Source: Sporopachydermia quercuum
Lineage: Eukaryota > Ascomycota > Sporopachydermiomycetes > Sporopachydermiales > Sporopachydermiaceae
Assembly: GCA_001599295.1 (NCBI GenBank)
Contig: BCGN01000002.1
Location: 310,001 to 374,000, forward strand
Reading direction: 5' to 3'
Length of the DNA: 64,000 nucleotides
Shown here: one piece after another, positions 34,234 through 45,078 of the stretch
How the letters are laid out: each line of letters opens with the position of its first letter
Position numbering within the stretch: the stretch's first letter is position 1
Position numbers and translations under genes: made by a program
Notes under the pieces: generated by a model
Database searches by the model: none
The model's input: only the letters and a program-made list of their open reading frames with translations
What the model was told of the DNA's origin: nothing

Positions 34234-34569
34234 TGTCGGACATACAAGATTGTCCCGATATATTAGATTTATCCTCAAAATGTCAGGATAAACGAGATAG
34301 CCGGGGAAAACCTCTCATCAATAATCTAATTTGATTACAATGAAGATAATCAACAGTATAAATAGAATCAGATAATCCTCTTAAAGCTCTATACTTCCAC
34401 TATATAACTGCGTGTAACATGAATAAAAAATGATTATCATCTTTATAATTATATTATTATACTAATGAGGGGAAAAATCCCCTCATCTTGTTGAAAATCA
34501 TTCATCCTGACATTTGTTAGGGATGAATTGTCAGGTTCTATATTGGGACAGTATCATATGTCCGATACA
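34234..34569. mobile_element. LTR-like or MITE-like element with imperfect inverted ends
   Basis: About 336 bases with ends that are imperfect inverted copies over roughly 30 bases: TGTCGGACATA on the left, and TGTATCGGACATA read inward from the right, each followed by a TGTCCC-ATATA block. Beginning TGT and ending ACA fits a solitary LTR, while the long inverted ends fit a small non-autonomous DNA transposon. I see no clear target duplication and no coding part. The inside holds a GGGGAAAAATCCCC palindrome and an inverted CCTGACA/TGTCAGG pair. It is an old, non-coding fossil; its family is unknown. Confidence 0.45.
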
Positions 34570-36088
34570 TTTAAAGGATGTCTGAGTCATGTATTACATC
34601 ATTTCCGTAATTCAGAGATAGATGGGAAACTATACCATCAATCTCAACTTCATCTTCGTAAGCATCAACATAGATGCTTACGAAAAATATTCACGAAAGA
34701 GAAGAAATAACAGCTCAGCAAGCGAAGAACGAAAAAGATTGATCGTTCAGATTACTTGAGTAATTGGTTTTTCGGTACAAATACATCATATGGTTATTGA
34801 ACTGAATTCTGAGGACCAAAATAGAACAGAACCTTTTAATCATCAAAATTACAACAAAAGGCAATTATAGTATATGTCAGTGGTTAAACGGCAGAAGGTT
34901 GCCAAATCTGATGGTAATGGATGAACTGCATTAACGATCAGTGTAAGTATTAGTTTCTTTTTGGAGAAGTGAATTGATATATTTTCGCCGAATCTCACAT
35001 TATGTATGAACAAGAGTTGTACACTCTGGCTTTCCTCGTATCTAAGCCAAGGCTTTGCGATAAATTTACATCAGGGCATTTCGGCATCTAGCAAGCATGT
35101 AGAGCCCTATTTCGGAAACTAGCAACTATAATAAAAGGCTGTCACTCCTATTCCACTTTTCCTGACTTTTCCTGATTTATTCCCCGTTTCTTTTGTATTA
35201 TACTCTATGAATGTTTAGTTTCAATAAATAATTACTCTGGTTCTGCTTACTTGGGTTGACGTAGGCAATAAATTGATACATAACCTACTTTATTATATTC
35301 ATTGCATAATTGAATGAGTTGGATTAACTATTATGTATCGGACAGGCAGCTGATGTTACTATTGGAACTTGGGTTACTATTTCACTATCTTAGCGCAGGT
35401 ATGAGATAATACTTTTCACTACATAGAGGTAGGTTAGCTGTTTGGTTCGTTTCATATCTGTGAAATATCTTCATAAACAATCATTTCTAACTCCTGTTGT
35501 ACGTCAGATAGTCAGTGTACTTGGATGATTCGATATACAACAAAGTAAAAACAAAGCAAATCATCTAGTACGTTAAATGTTTCGATATTTCGGCTGTCTT
35601 TCTTATGTTGAAATAAATGATTGCTTCCTCTTGTGCCCTGTTTAACACTTGAAACGTTGATTGGTTGGTTGTTGATTTGCTAGTTCAACCGACTAATTGA
35701 GTAGTTATTATTGGATTTTGTATCACATAGCTTTCTGGGAGTAATAGTACTATGGGTTCTTCTGATCAGTTTGTATGTAAATGAGCTCATAAAGTGCATG
35801 TCTAGTGCTTGTCGTTGAACAATTCAGTAAACAGTTATCAACCGGTTAAGTTCTAGTTGGCTAATGGACTTTAGGTCTGATTGAAAGTCCTTGGCAGTTG
35901 TGATTAAACTTCCACAATTCAATTATTCTCTGGCTTCTGTCGGTTTGATCAATTTGCTTAGTTCTGTTTAGTCGATTCCCTTGGTTCCGTTGTTCCTCGT
36001 TTACATCTAATTTCTGTTTACTATGACTTTCATATCATTCATGCTGCTTCTAACGATCGTTTCTATATCCATAAATCATAATCTTTTC
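34570..36088. other. Intergenic region with a hairpin
   Basis: 1.5 kb, no gene recognised. A perfect 12-base inverted repeat (34655-34666 and 34673-34684, six-base loop) lies near the left end. A second copy of ATGTATCGGACA, the end motif of the element at 34234-34569, occurs at about 35333-35344. Confidence 0.5.
34655..34684. repeat. Perfect 12-bp hairpin
   Basis: TTCGTAAGCATC and its exact reverse complement are separated by six bases. No T-run follows. No adjacent gene explains it. Confidence 0.7.
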
Positions 36089-36769
36089 CTAGGCATTATC
36101 TTTATCCTTTTTCAGTTCACTCGGAAGTAATAAATCAGGTGGATCATTTACTATCAAATACTCCAAAAGCTCTCGCACAGGCTCTCTATCCTTTTCATCA
36201 AACAACCAGAGCCCATATGTCTTACCAGCAACACTTTTCACCAGTAATATCTCATCGCTCAAACTAACCTCCATAGTATTCAAGCCATTGGCTTCTGTAA
36301 CTGTGTTAGGACTCACTCCTAAACAAAAATTTTCTGGTGATAGTCTATTGAACACTATTATACCGTAGGCATATGGATCTTTGTATGGAGAGAACTTCAG
36401 TTGCTCTTCTTCGATTTCTTTTTGCCTTTTTTCTTCTTTTTCTTCGTCTTCATCAGCGTATACGCTGAATACGTCTTCATCATATCCGCCAATATTTGAT
36501 GGTACCGATAGTTGGAAATAACGTGAATATACTATCATCACACCTTGTGGTTGAAGTTTTTTCCACTCATCTGCTGATTCGTTGAACTCGTAAAGAACGC
36601 AATGAGACGCGGTGTAATATATCTCTTTCAGTTTAGGGTCATACCTGTGGAGAACACGATAGTTTAATGCTTGTCGATATACTTCGAATACTTGATCTTG
36701 CGATAGTTGAGGTTGAGGCTGCTGTGCTTCAGGTACTGTTTCCGTTGTGTCTTGTATCGAAGGTGCCAT
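36089..36769 (-). CDS. DCP1: mRNA decapping complex subunit Dcp1
   Basis: 226 residues in one exon; Saccharomyces Dcp1 has 231. The EVH1-fold pattern of the family is clear: VYRQALNYRVLHRYDPKL near the N terminus, then YTASHCVLYEFNESADEWKK (expected Y/W face of the fold), IVFNRLSPENF, and the C-terminal GLWLFDEKDREPVRELLEYL helix. A 30-residue acidic and Lys-rich insertion (around nt 36400-36480) interrupts the domain, as in yeast Dcp1. The protein activates the Dcp2 decapping enzyme in cytoplasmic mRNA decay. Its promoter is divergent from the next gene. Confidence 0.93.
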   Translation of the reverse strand: MAPSIQDTTETVPEAQQPQPQLSQDQVFEVYRQALNYRVLHRYDPKLKEIYYTASHCVLYEFNESADEWKKLQPQGVMIVYSRYFQLSVPSNIGGYDEDVFSVYADEDEEKEEKRQKEIEEEQLKFSPYKDPYAYGIIVFNRLSPENFCLGVSPNTVTEANGLNTMEVSLSDEILLVKSVAGKTYGLWLFDEKDREPVRELLEYLIVNDPPDLLLPSELKKDKDNA

Positions 36770-37482
36770 TGTGGACGATTTTGTTCTGACTTGTAATGCT
36801 TAAATCTGTTTTGATGATTAGCACCAACTTGAGCTGAATTCCAATATTAGAAGAGCCAACAAACATGTGTGATGTTGTAGTTAGAGTTAAATAGAGAAGG
36901 CTTTGGTATCAATTCACTAATAGAACAGTTACAAGTATAATCCTATTCATATGCTTTCAATTTGCAGTGGGAGAAACTTGAATGGAGATGTCACACATAC
37001 CGTGCATGAAGAACGAGAATATCACGTGACGCCTGTTTGCTTATAATATGGATTACTCTTAAGTAGACTAGATAAGACGTGAAGCACTTATTTATAGTGC
37101 TTATAGGTAAAGCGATACAGAATTACTATGTCTCTAATTCTTTGTTTTAGACTAGATAAATACCGTTGAATCTAACACTTTCTTTCCTCTCAAGGATCGA
37201 TGTCCCTTTCTCCAACCATGATTCTCACACTGTTCTTCACCTGCATTAATTATACATATTACCTGCATCTGTCCAACGCAAATCACACATATTCTCTTCA
37301 AACACGCGGTTTGACTTTCTCTCTTTACCAATAAGCATTTCTTTCTTTAGCTTAGTTTTATTATTTCCATCATTTTCATTCAAGAAACATCATACTTATC
37401 ATATTGTCTTGCTTGCTATCCGCTATGTTAATTCATTAGTTCATTTACTGAAGTGCGGAAATACGAACAACAAATCATTACG
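36770..37482. other. Divergent promoter region DCP1/HIRIP3-like gene
   Basis: 713 bases between the two start codons. No gene or RNA seen. Confidence 0.6.
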
Positions 37483-38568
37483 ATGGCTCCAGCCCCATCT
37501 GATGAAACGATTAGAAATGCCATAATTCACGAAGTATGGTCAGTGGACTTACAAACGACAACTATGCAGAAAATAAGGAAAAGCCTGAGAGAAAAATTCA
37601 ATCTAGAGAGCAGTTTCTTCGACAAGGGAACTGACTGGTACAGTAAAAGCAGAGAAATCATTACTTCTACCTTGAAGGACCGCGTAGCAGGTAAACCAAA
37701 TCCTACAAATGATAAAAGCTCTCCTAAAGCACCATCCGCAGAATCATCTAAATCTGCTACTTCTTCACCTTCTAAACCAACATTTGTCAAAGACAAGACA
37801 AAGTCAAGGAAATCAAGTGTGAAGAAACGAAAATATACTACTGACGATGTCATTGACGAAGAAGATGATTCTAGCAATGAACAAGAGGAATCGGTTCCTG
37901 AATCTGCCGATGAACAGCCAAGGGAGTCCACCAAGTCACCAAGAAACAAACAAATCAAAGTGAACCCGAAGAAGACAAAGCAAAACAGTAAATCTCAACC
38001 GTCAAAACACGCGGAGACAATAAAAACGCTGCGGAAACAGTTGAGGATGTGCGGAGTGAGAAAAACATTCAACAAAGAGATAAAAGATCTGACAGACGGC
38101 GAGAAAGTGAGATTTTTGAAAAGGGAGCTCGAAAACATTGGAATGGTGGGCAGGTTTAACCAACAAAAGGCCAAGGAGATAAAAGCGCGAAAGGAGTGGG
38201 AAGAGGAACTAGGCGAGCTAGGAATAGATGCTGAAGGGTCTGAAAGACCAAAGGAAAACGAAGAAGAGCAAGAGCGAGGCCATAAGCAGAAAGAGGAACA
38301 GGGAGAGGAAGATGGTGATGATGTGAAAGAGACAAAGAAAGTCAATACTGCTGCCAAGCGTGCAAAGAGGTCAAGGAAACGAATAGAATCAGAAGATGAA
38401 CCAGAAGAACCAGAAGAATCAGAAGAATCAGAAGAATTAGAAAGAACAGCACAAGATGACGAACAAGAAATCGAGGAACATCGTACCGAAGACAGTGACA
38501 ATGAATCCAATGATAACGATGAAGAAGAATCAGGTGAAAGTACTAACAAAGTCATCCACACAGACTAA
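37483..38568 (+). CDS. HIRIP3-like histone chaperone (DEK_C plus CHZ-type domain)
   Basis: 361 residues from ATG 37483. Residues 1-68 form a DEK_C-like helical domain (IRNAIIHEVWSVDLQTTTMQ, then KIRKSLREKFNL). A Ser/Lys-rich linker leads to residues about 177-246 with the HIRIP3/CHZ signature LRKQLRMCGVRKTF, then FLKRELENIGMVGRF. The C terminus is highly acidic. HIRIP3 binds H2A-H2B through its CHZ motif and interacts with HIRA; Saccharomyces Chz1 carries only the CHZ motif. I infer a nuclear H2A-H2B chaperone. Just past the stop, another frame (to 38671) is protein-like and ends PKVRIILDEMKTK. That could be an alternative C terminus reached by splicing or a frameshift, but I find no good donor site. 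Confidence 0.8.
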   Translation: MAPAPSDETIRNAIIHEVWSVDLQTTTMQKIRKSLREKFNLESSFFDKGTDWYSKSREIITSTLKDRVAGKPNPTNDKSSPKAPSAESSKSATSSPSKPTFVKDKTKSRKSSVKKRKYTTDDVIDEEDDSSNEQEESVPESADEQPRESTKSPRNKQIKVNPKKTKQNSKSQPSKHAETIKTLRKQLRMCGVRKTFNKEIKDLTDGEKVRFLKRELENIGMVGRFNQQKAKEIKARKEWEEELGELGIDAEGSERPKENEEEQERGHKQKEEQGEEDGDDVKETKKVNTAAKRAKRSRKRIESEDEPEEPEESEESEELERTAQDDEQEIEEHRTEDSDNESNDNDEEESGESTNKVIHTD

Positions 38569-39496
38569 TCTTTCAGCATTCGCTAGTGGCGATGAAGACG
38601 AAACATACAATACTCCAGCGAATGTATCTCCAAAAGTACGTATAATTTTAGATGAAATGAAAACGAAATAAAAAGAAGAAACTCTAGGTAAGCAAAACTT
38701 GAGACAGCCAGTACAGTAGATTCTGCATTTACGGATGACTGTTTGATTAATTAAATAAACAGGGAATACATAGGGGCGAGATGTTGTACTAAGAAGGGAA
38801 ACTCTAAGGCAACAGTAAGTCCAAAGAATGTTTATTTGTATACTTGCTTATTATTGACAACGCTATGAAAACACCAATTGATCTATCTAGTTGTACTAGC
38901 GATGTTTTCACGATCGGGAAGATATTTGATCATTGGTGGGTNGACTAATAGCAAATATACGTGTTACTACTGGTATAGTGTTGTCACGATGCCACCATGT
39001 TGATAGCTCATCATTGGATAATCATTTTCTCTGATATACGCCGTAAACAAAGTAATCCACCATTCAATCATGTCATATCCTTTCTGCATCAAATGCTTTC
39101 TACATTTAAGCTTACTTCACCGAACATATAAACTTTTATTTTGTTTTTGCCGATATATCAGAAAAGGAATAAATACTAACATAAAATAGCTTTCGAAACA
39201 AACACTAAGACAGAGAATCATCAATAGTGATTCAGATGAATAATAAATCAACAACAAAAATGGCAATGATACTATAATAACTATCGACATATCAAAGGTG
39301 TAACATATACGAATATATATATAAAAGGAACCATTCCACCATAATAAACCAGATTCAGTCCCTCGTCCTGCAGTTCTTTACCTCTAGATAAATAACCATG
39401 CCATACTACTCAACCATGTTTATAAAAATCAATTAAATCCATTAAGAATACAACGCACAATATGAGGGTCATTATAGCAAAGATATGTGTTCACAT
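38569..39496. other. Convergent intergenic region
   Basis: 928 bases between the 3' ends of the HIRIP3-like and peroxiredoxin genes. One N at 38942. Apart from the alternative C-terminal frame mentioned for the previous gene, nothing is seen. Confidence 0.55.
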
Positions 39497-40267
39497 TTAG
39501 AGCTCTTTTAGAATATTCTCTGCCTTAGAAACTAGAGGTTCGTTAGTAGGTACAGATTATCAAACAACGACAATTCAACACAAAAAATACAATGAAATAT
39601 CACAAGAATATAACAAATTCACTTACCATTGACTCCTGTTCCATCTGGTTCTTCAAAAGCCTTAACGATAACACCATCTTCAACTACAACGGCATATCTT
39701 TTATTTCTTTCATTTCCGAATACTTTCTTGGCATCCAAAACAACATCAAGTTTTTTAGCTAAAGAGCCATCAACATCACTGAGGAATCGGAACTGAAATA
39801 TCAGCTGTTAGTTATACAAAGAATGAATTGGTGGTTTCAGTTGGATTTGAATACGTTGTATGAAATCAGAATTCCACTATTGAACAAATATGACTTACAT
39901 CCTCAGGCGCACCGAGATCCTCTTTCCAAGCCTTCATAACAAAAGGATCATTGACGGCAACAATAAACACGGTTTGAATCCCTTTGCCTTTCAATTGCTC
40001 ATACTCTTTGATATAGCCAGGAACATGGCTAGCAGAGCATGCAGGAGAAAAAGCCCCAGGGACACCAACTACTACATTCTTTCCTGATTGCAATTCCTTA
40101 CTTATATCAACAGAATTTCCAGGAGAACTTTCCAAGAGATTAACAGAAGGAAATTTACTGCCAACTTGGATCAATTGGCTGGCGGAAACATGAAAGTTTC
40201 TGAGGGCTGGACCAGCAATTGACGAAGCATTGGCAACTCTGGTAATGGCAAATAAGTTTCTAAACAT
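39497..40267 (-). CDS. Mitochondrial 1-Cys/atypical peroxiredoxin (Prx5/Ahp1 family)
   Basis: Three exons, 40267-39899, 39792-39627 and 39531-39497, join in phase to 189 residues. An N-terminal presequence of about 30 residues rich in Arg, Ala and Ser (MFRNLFAITRVANASSIAG) suggests import into mitochondria. The core begins at about residue 31 with IQVGSKFPSVNL. The peroxidatic Cys lies in PGAFSPACSASHVPGY, followed by VNDPFVMKAWKEDLG. Exon 2 gives FRFLSDVDGSLAKKLDV and exon 3 the final VSKAENILKEL, typical of the family end. Donors are GTAAGT; branch sites are AACTAAC and TACTAAC. The protein reduces hydrogen peroxide and alkyl hydroperoxides using thiols. In relatives a targeted copy often coexists with cytosolic ones. 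Confidence 0.94.
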
Positions 40268-41027
40268 TTTTTCTCGTTATAAGAATTGATAGATGGTACG
40301 AAATGACCTTTACAAGGCTCAATTGATATTTCTGTATGTGGAAATATTTGTTGTGGGTGGATTAGCTGATAGATCCCAAAGTAGTTGATAATAGGGAAGA
40401 GATGGAATAAGAAGTATGCGGAGAAGAGCTTAGATGATTCATGTTTTAACGATGACGTAATTATAAAAAGGGTTGGATAGGGTATTGAAAACTGATGTAC
40501 AAGAAATGGGGCTAGTCGAGAGATAGGGTCTAGTTATACCTGGGAGTAGGACCTAATGATTGATTTGGTTCATTGATGGAAATCATTTAATACTGACTTG
40601 ACAATGTTATCTGAAATAACAAATATCCTCATGGTTGTGATCTGAGTGTCATCGTACATTGAAAATGAGAAAATACTATTTTGCATGGTTTACTTTGCCT
40701 ATACTCCTGATACATCTTTCTCGAGAACACCCGGATTTTTTGTTAGCATAATTCAAAAATGTGTCCAAAGGTCAAGAACAATAAGAAAAATGGAAAAAAG
40801 ATAAGGCAAGAATGACCCACATCAAAAAAAATACGAAAGACATGTTTCCTATAGTTTGATATATCTTTTCGATTAAACAGAGAATTCTATTAATTCGGCA
40901 TTGAAGGCATACGAACACAGTGTTAACCTGCTTAAAGATTCCTTACTCGCTGTGTTAACAAATACAGCAATCTACGTAACTCGCTCATTTTCCTCACTTA
41001 ACTCCGATGACCTAAGTATCTATTGCT
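40268..41027. other. Divergent promoter region peroxiredoxin/release factor
   Basis: 760 bases with no gene or RNA visible. Confidence 0.6.
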
Positions 41028-41979
41028 ATGGTTCGTTTTTCAACAGTTTTATCAGGATATACAGCTCAATTGCGTTACAGATCTTGCCATTCACTGATTT
41101 CAAAATATACGGTTTGGAGTATTTTGAGCTTTAGGTCGGACATTTTTAGCAGTCGCGTTAATAACCGTGGACCCATCGAATGTACACACATATCCCATAG
41201 CCATTATTCAACTGATACCAAACTTGTAGCATTAGATGAGCTTTTACCAATATTTACAACTGAGGAAATCAATGAGGCTCGTGATTGGGTCGAGAAATTG
41301 ACTGCTGATAAGATCCCACAACATGAGTTCGATGTGCAGTTTTCTAGATCTTCTGGACCTGGAGGTCAGAAGGTGAATAAAAGTATGATATATTTGATTT
41401 TCATGTACAAAACAAGTAGAAAGTAAGAAAAAAAGGATGCTAAACTTTTGGAAATAGTATACTTGTTACAAGAAGAAAGGGATGAAGAGTATTTCCATAG
41501 AACCGATAAAAAGTAGCAAGAACTGAAGGCTAACACCGATGACTCAAAGAGCCTCTAGATGATGTATGACAGATAATAAAAGAAAGCAAAAGGGTTCATC
41601 CCTACCTCTACCGCTACTACTAACACCGTACTCTTTAGCCAGCTCAAAAGCTACTTTAAAATTATCCCAACAACAATGGAGTACTGCCTGGTGGATCCCA
41701 AAAGCATTTAAACACATTCTTCAAAATAACCTACGGTACACTCATAAAAATGGATTGGTGATCCAATCAGACAGTTCAAGAAACCGCCAGGAAAACATAA
41801 AACTTTGCTTCCAGCGCTTAGTTGACGAAATCAAACAGTTTCAAATAGCCAAACCACTGACTGAAGAACAGAAGGAGAAGCTGAATAAACAGGCAAAGAA
41901 AGCAAATGAGATACGATTGAAGTCTAAAAAGTTCCATAGTGAGAAAAAGAAAGCAAGAGGCAAATATTTTGATTTGTAA
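41028..41979 (+). CDS. Mitochondrial GGQ peptidyl-tRNA hydrolase (ICT1/Pth4 type)
   Basis: Two exons, 41028-41382 and 41639-41979. Spliced, the protein has 231 residues. The N terminus is Arg/Ser-rich (MVRFSTVLSGYTAQLRYRS), a likely mitochondrial presequence. The catalytic block SRSSGPGGQKVNK sits at the end of exon 1; across the junction it becomes GGQKVNKTSSKATLKL, exactly the class I release factor consensus. The C terminus is a basic helix (KKANEIRLKSKKFHSEKKKA), the ribosome-anchoring tail of ICT1 and bacterial ArfB. The 256-base intron has donor GTATGA and branch site TACTAAC 15 bases before the acceptor. ICT1-type proteins free peptides from stalled mitoribosomes. Yeast YOL114C (Pth4) is the likely counterpart. 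Confidence 0.92.
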
Positions 41980-42984
41980 GGTAACTGGATTAACAATGAA
42001 TGAACTTTGGACAAGAAATTCGTTTCTTATTAAAATTGATGATAAATGATGCCCTATCTTCTGAAAAAGATGAGAAGGTATGAACAATTTATGGGAACCC
42101 AAATTCATGATATACAAATGAATGTGATTATTGGGTTTTGAGAAGTTAAGAGAGTTCCATGTTTGAAAGAGAGTCAAAGACCGAAAATACTGTAGTAGTA
42201 AACAATTGTTCTATCGACTATTTTGTACACTACAACCAGATTTGCTAATAAGAAAGTTTTGTCAAAAGAAGTGAATTTGGCTAATACAACGTAATTTCCC
42301 TCATTGACTGGGCAAAAACGATTGGAATAATAACATGAAGCATGAAATATATTGCATGCAAAGCAATAAGAATAATTCAAAAGAAAAAGAAAAAAGGAAT
42401 GAAATAAGGAGAAATTAATTGGCATACACGTTAAATGAGAGGTCTCATTCAGTATAGAAATACTCACCATGGAACCTGCTTTTTTCTTGCTTCATTAGAA
42501 TATCTAGGATTTAAAAGTGACCGTTTGATACTGTAGCTAATATTGCAGTAAATCAACAGATACCGATAAAATCCCAAACTTGTTCGACACTCATCAGCAT
42601 TATGATCATTATCGTATACAATTCGAGAGACGTATCGGGAATTATTCAACTTCTCATTACACCAACGAGAACCGGCAAAAATATAGCATGTTTCTGATAA
42701 ACAATAAACAACAGGAATAGAAACAAGAGTGAATATAGTATCTGAATCATTATAATTGCCCCAGTTATTATTTATCTCCTTGTTACTATTTATTTCATTA
42801 TTCATTCTTGATTATGACAAGTGATAATCTATTCTTTATTCCAGTTTGACCAGAATTTTGAACTATACATATCTGTATAACTTGTAGAACCTCCAGAACT
42901 GGACATCATTATTTTGTCAAACGACGCCTTTCTATGACGGCTAGATATAATACATGATCTCCCAGCTGTGGCTTGTAATAGGAT
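41980..42984. other. Convergent intergenic region release factor/HPR1
   Basis: 1 kb. A minus-strand frame at 42805-42464 followed by another at 42470-42174 looks somewhat protein-like, and a GTGAGT lies at the end of the first. However, the only acceptor in range does not keep the second frame open, so I do not call a gene. Confidence 0.45.
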
Positions 42985-45078
42985 TTATGAAATTCTTGGT
43001 TTTTTGGGTAAGGAATCGGGCAATTTGGCCAAGGAAGTAGCATCATTTTCATCCTCCAACTCTTGTAACGATCGTTTTTGAGGAGTTGTTGGTAAGGATG
43101 TTTTAGCTGAAGTGGAATCAAGAGCCGGAAGTTCCGAAGAAGGCAAAAGTGAATCAGTTTTGCCCGATGATTCGGATTCGGATTCCAGCTTTTCAGTACT
43201 TTCAGTGATACTTTTTTCGGGTTTGGGTTTATCTTCTGTAAAGATTTCTGGTTCCGGTACTGGTTCTGGCTCCGCATTTTCCATTTGAACATCTTCTTCC
43301 TTCGGCTCACTTGGTTCTTTCTCTTCCACTGCAGCCTCCGGTTCCTTTAGATCCTTTGGTTCCTTCTCTTCTGCAAATTCCAGATTCTTTTCTTCCGTAG
43401 TTTCCTTCTTCAGACTCCTCGTCTCCCGCTCCTTTCTACTAATCCCAGGATTAAACAACCCGGCTACCCCGCTTCTAGCAGTAACAGTACTCAGACCCAT
43501 CCAATTCTTACTCCTCATCGCGCGCATTGCTCTCCATGATCGGATCCCTAACACCTCGGTATAATACGCCTTATCATACACAGAGAGCTCTTTTCCCACA
43601 TCAGCCACAACTTCCTGCAGATCCTGCAGACTCTCTTTGAAACTGTCCGGTGCGGGAATCTCAAATTTGCCAGCCAGGTACTCCATGCCTGTGGGGGTCT
43701 CCCAAGCTACTGTTAATTCACCTGTACCCAAAGGATATCGACAGGAAGGTCTCTGTTTCCTACTGAACTGTCTGTAGGTTTCTGCTAAAGAATCGAGCGT
43801 CTCCTGCTGCAAACCAGGGAGCTCAAAGGACGCACAGTTTCCGGTTTTCCATACTTGCCAAGCCTCGTCTCTGATGAGAATGTTCTTTATGGTTCTCCAC
43901 AACGGGGGTAATAGTAATGATTTAGCATCGTTTTCCAATAGTTGTGACAGCTCTAATTCAAGTTCGGGAGATAATGTGAAGTTCAGGAAGGGCTTGTCAG
44001 GCAATTTGATACCTTTTTCTATCAGAATGTCCTTATAGCTTTGGGACAAAGTCTGTAGATATTTCACAGTGATTGCTATTTGTAGGGTAATGGTATTTCG
44101 GAATGATGTGTCCTGTAGCTGAAGGTTGAATAGATCGTGCTGTGTGAGCCATTTCGGTATGAAATAGAAGTCACTAGTAGCTGTGGAACTATTGTTGATA
44201 TTTATATTACTGTTGGTACTTACATTGTTATTGTTAATGCTATTGTTATTGCTGTTACTACTACTCTTAAACTTAGCAAGAACATACTTCACATTCTCAA
44301 CAAACTGCTCAAGCTCTCCTTGCTGAAACAATAACACGGGACTGTTCAAATACTTCTGTAAACTCCAAAACTTAACATAAAACTCATCTTGAGACCGTTG
44401 ATCATAATTAGTGATGTTTCCTACGTTGAACTCTCCTTTGATGTTCAGACCACTCTTTTCACTAAGAGGAAACGCATTCGCCAAATAGCTGAGAATCTCA
44501 CCAGAAAATTGCGAATCTTGCGTCTTGGAAATCCTTCTTAATAACGCATTGCAAAGTCTGATTAATATGATACCAGGAAGCTTTTGTCCATTGATATTCT
44601 CGGTGATGGTCTTGCTGCGAGTCTGGAGATAACTCCAGAACCCTTGACACCAGGAAATGACATTGATGTCAAAAAGATCTTCCAGAAGATAGTAGACAAG
44701 ATTCCTCTCACAAAGGGAGTGCTTGTAAGAAAGCTCAATAACAGTATCTAACACAGCTGCCGAGAAATGCAATTGGTGATGCTGTCGTGGAGATTGATCT
44801 GTCTGAGGTAATGAAGCAGTGTGTTGCTTCACATGCTGGTACAGAACAGCTTTTATAGGTACTTCAAGAAAGCTGGATGGGTCTACATTTGATTCCGGGT
44901 CTTTTTTTTCTTTGATCCGAGTAGCAAATTGGTCAATTGAGATGTAGAAACTTTCAGGATGTTTGTTTGAATCAAACTGTACACCTTGTTGTGTGGAAGA
45001 ACTCTCAGATATCAGACCCTGTATCAGGGACGCAAACTCCTCTTCAGTTTCCTTGAGTAGTGAAATATTTACCGTCAT
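42985..45078 (-). CDS. HPR1: THO complex subunit Hpr1 (THOC1)
   Basis: 697 residues, one exon. The THOC1 core is recognisable: LVYYLLEDLFDINVISWCQ, then LPGIILIRLCNALLRRISKT, SGEILSYLANAFPLSEKSGL and NIKGEFNVGN. An Asn-rich loop (about nt 44185-44270) and an acidic, Glu/Pro/Ser-rich tail with Lys clusters follow. Hpr1 is a scaffold of the THO complex, which couples RNA polymerase II elongation to mRNP assembly and export and limits R-loops. Animal THOC1 (657 residues) is closer in length than Saccharomyces Hpr1 (752), and animal THOC1 carries a C-terminal death domain. I see no convincing death domain here. Confidence 0.92.
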   Translation of the reverse strand: MTVNISLLKETEEEFASLIQGLISESSSTQQGVQFDSNKHPESFYISIDQFATRIKEKKDPESNVDPSSFLEVPIKAVLYQHVKQHTASLPQTDQSPRQHHQLHFSAAVLDTVIELSYKHSLCERNLVYYLLEDLFDINVISWCQGFWSYLQTRSKTITENINGQKLPGIILIRLCNALLRRISKTQDSQFSGEILSYLANAFPLSEKSGLNIKGEFNVGNITNYDQRSQDEFYVKFWSLQKYLNSPVLLFQQGELEQFVENVKYVLAKFKSSSNSNNNSINNNNVSTNSNININNSSTATSDFYFIPKWLTQHDLFNLQLQDTSFRNTITLQIAITVKYLQTLSQSYKDILIEKGIKLPDKPFLNFTLSPELELELSQLLENDAKSLLLPPLWRTIKNILIRDEAWQVWKTGNCASFELPGLQQETLDSLAETYRQFSRKQRPSCRYPLGTGELTVAWETPTGMEYLAGKFEIPAPDSFKESLQDLQEVVADVGKELSVYDKAYYTEVLGIRSWRAMRAMRSKNWMGLSTVTARSGVAGLFNPGISRKERETRSLKKETTEEKNLEFAEEKEPKDLKEPEAAVEEKEPSEPKEEDVQMENAEPEPVPEPEIFTEDKPKPEKSITESTEKLESESESSGKTDSLLPSSELPALDSTSAKTSLPTTPQKRSLQELEDENDATSLAKLPDSLPKKPRIS

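Noticed and set aside
37995-38561. Ser-rich minus-strand frame of 188 codons
   Set aside because: Shadow of the acidic tail of the HIRIP3-like gene.
42174-42805. Possible two-exon minus-strand gene between the release factor gene and HPR1 (GTGAGT at the end of the first frame)
   Set aside because: The only acceptor in range (CCCAG) brings a stop after two codons, no branch site is seen, and neither frame resembles a known family.
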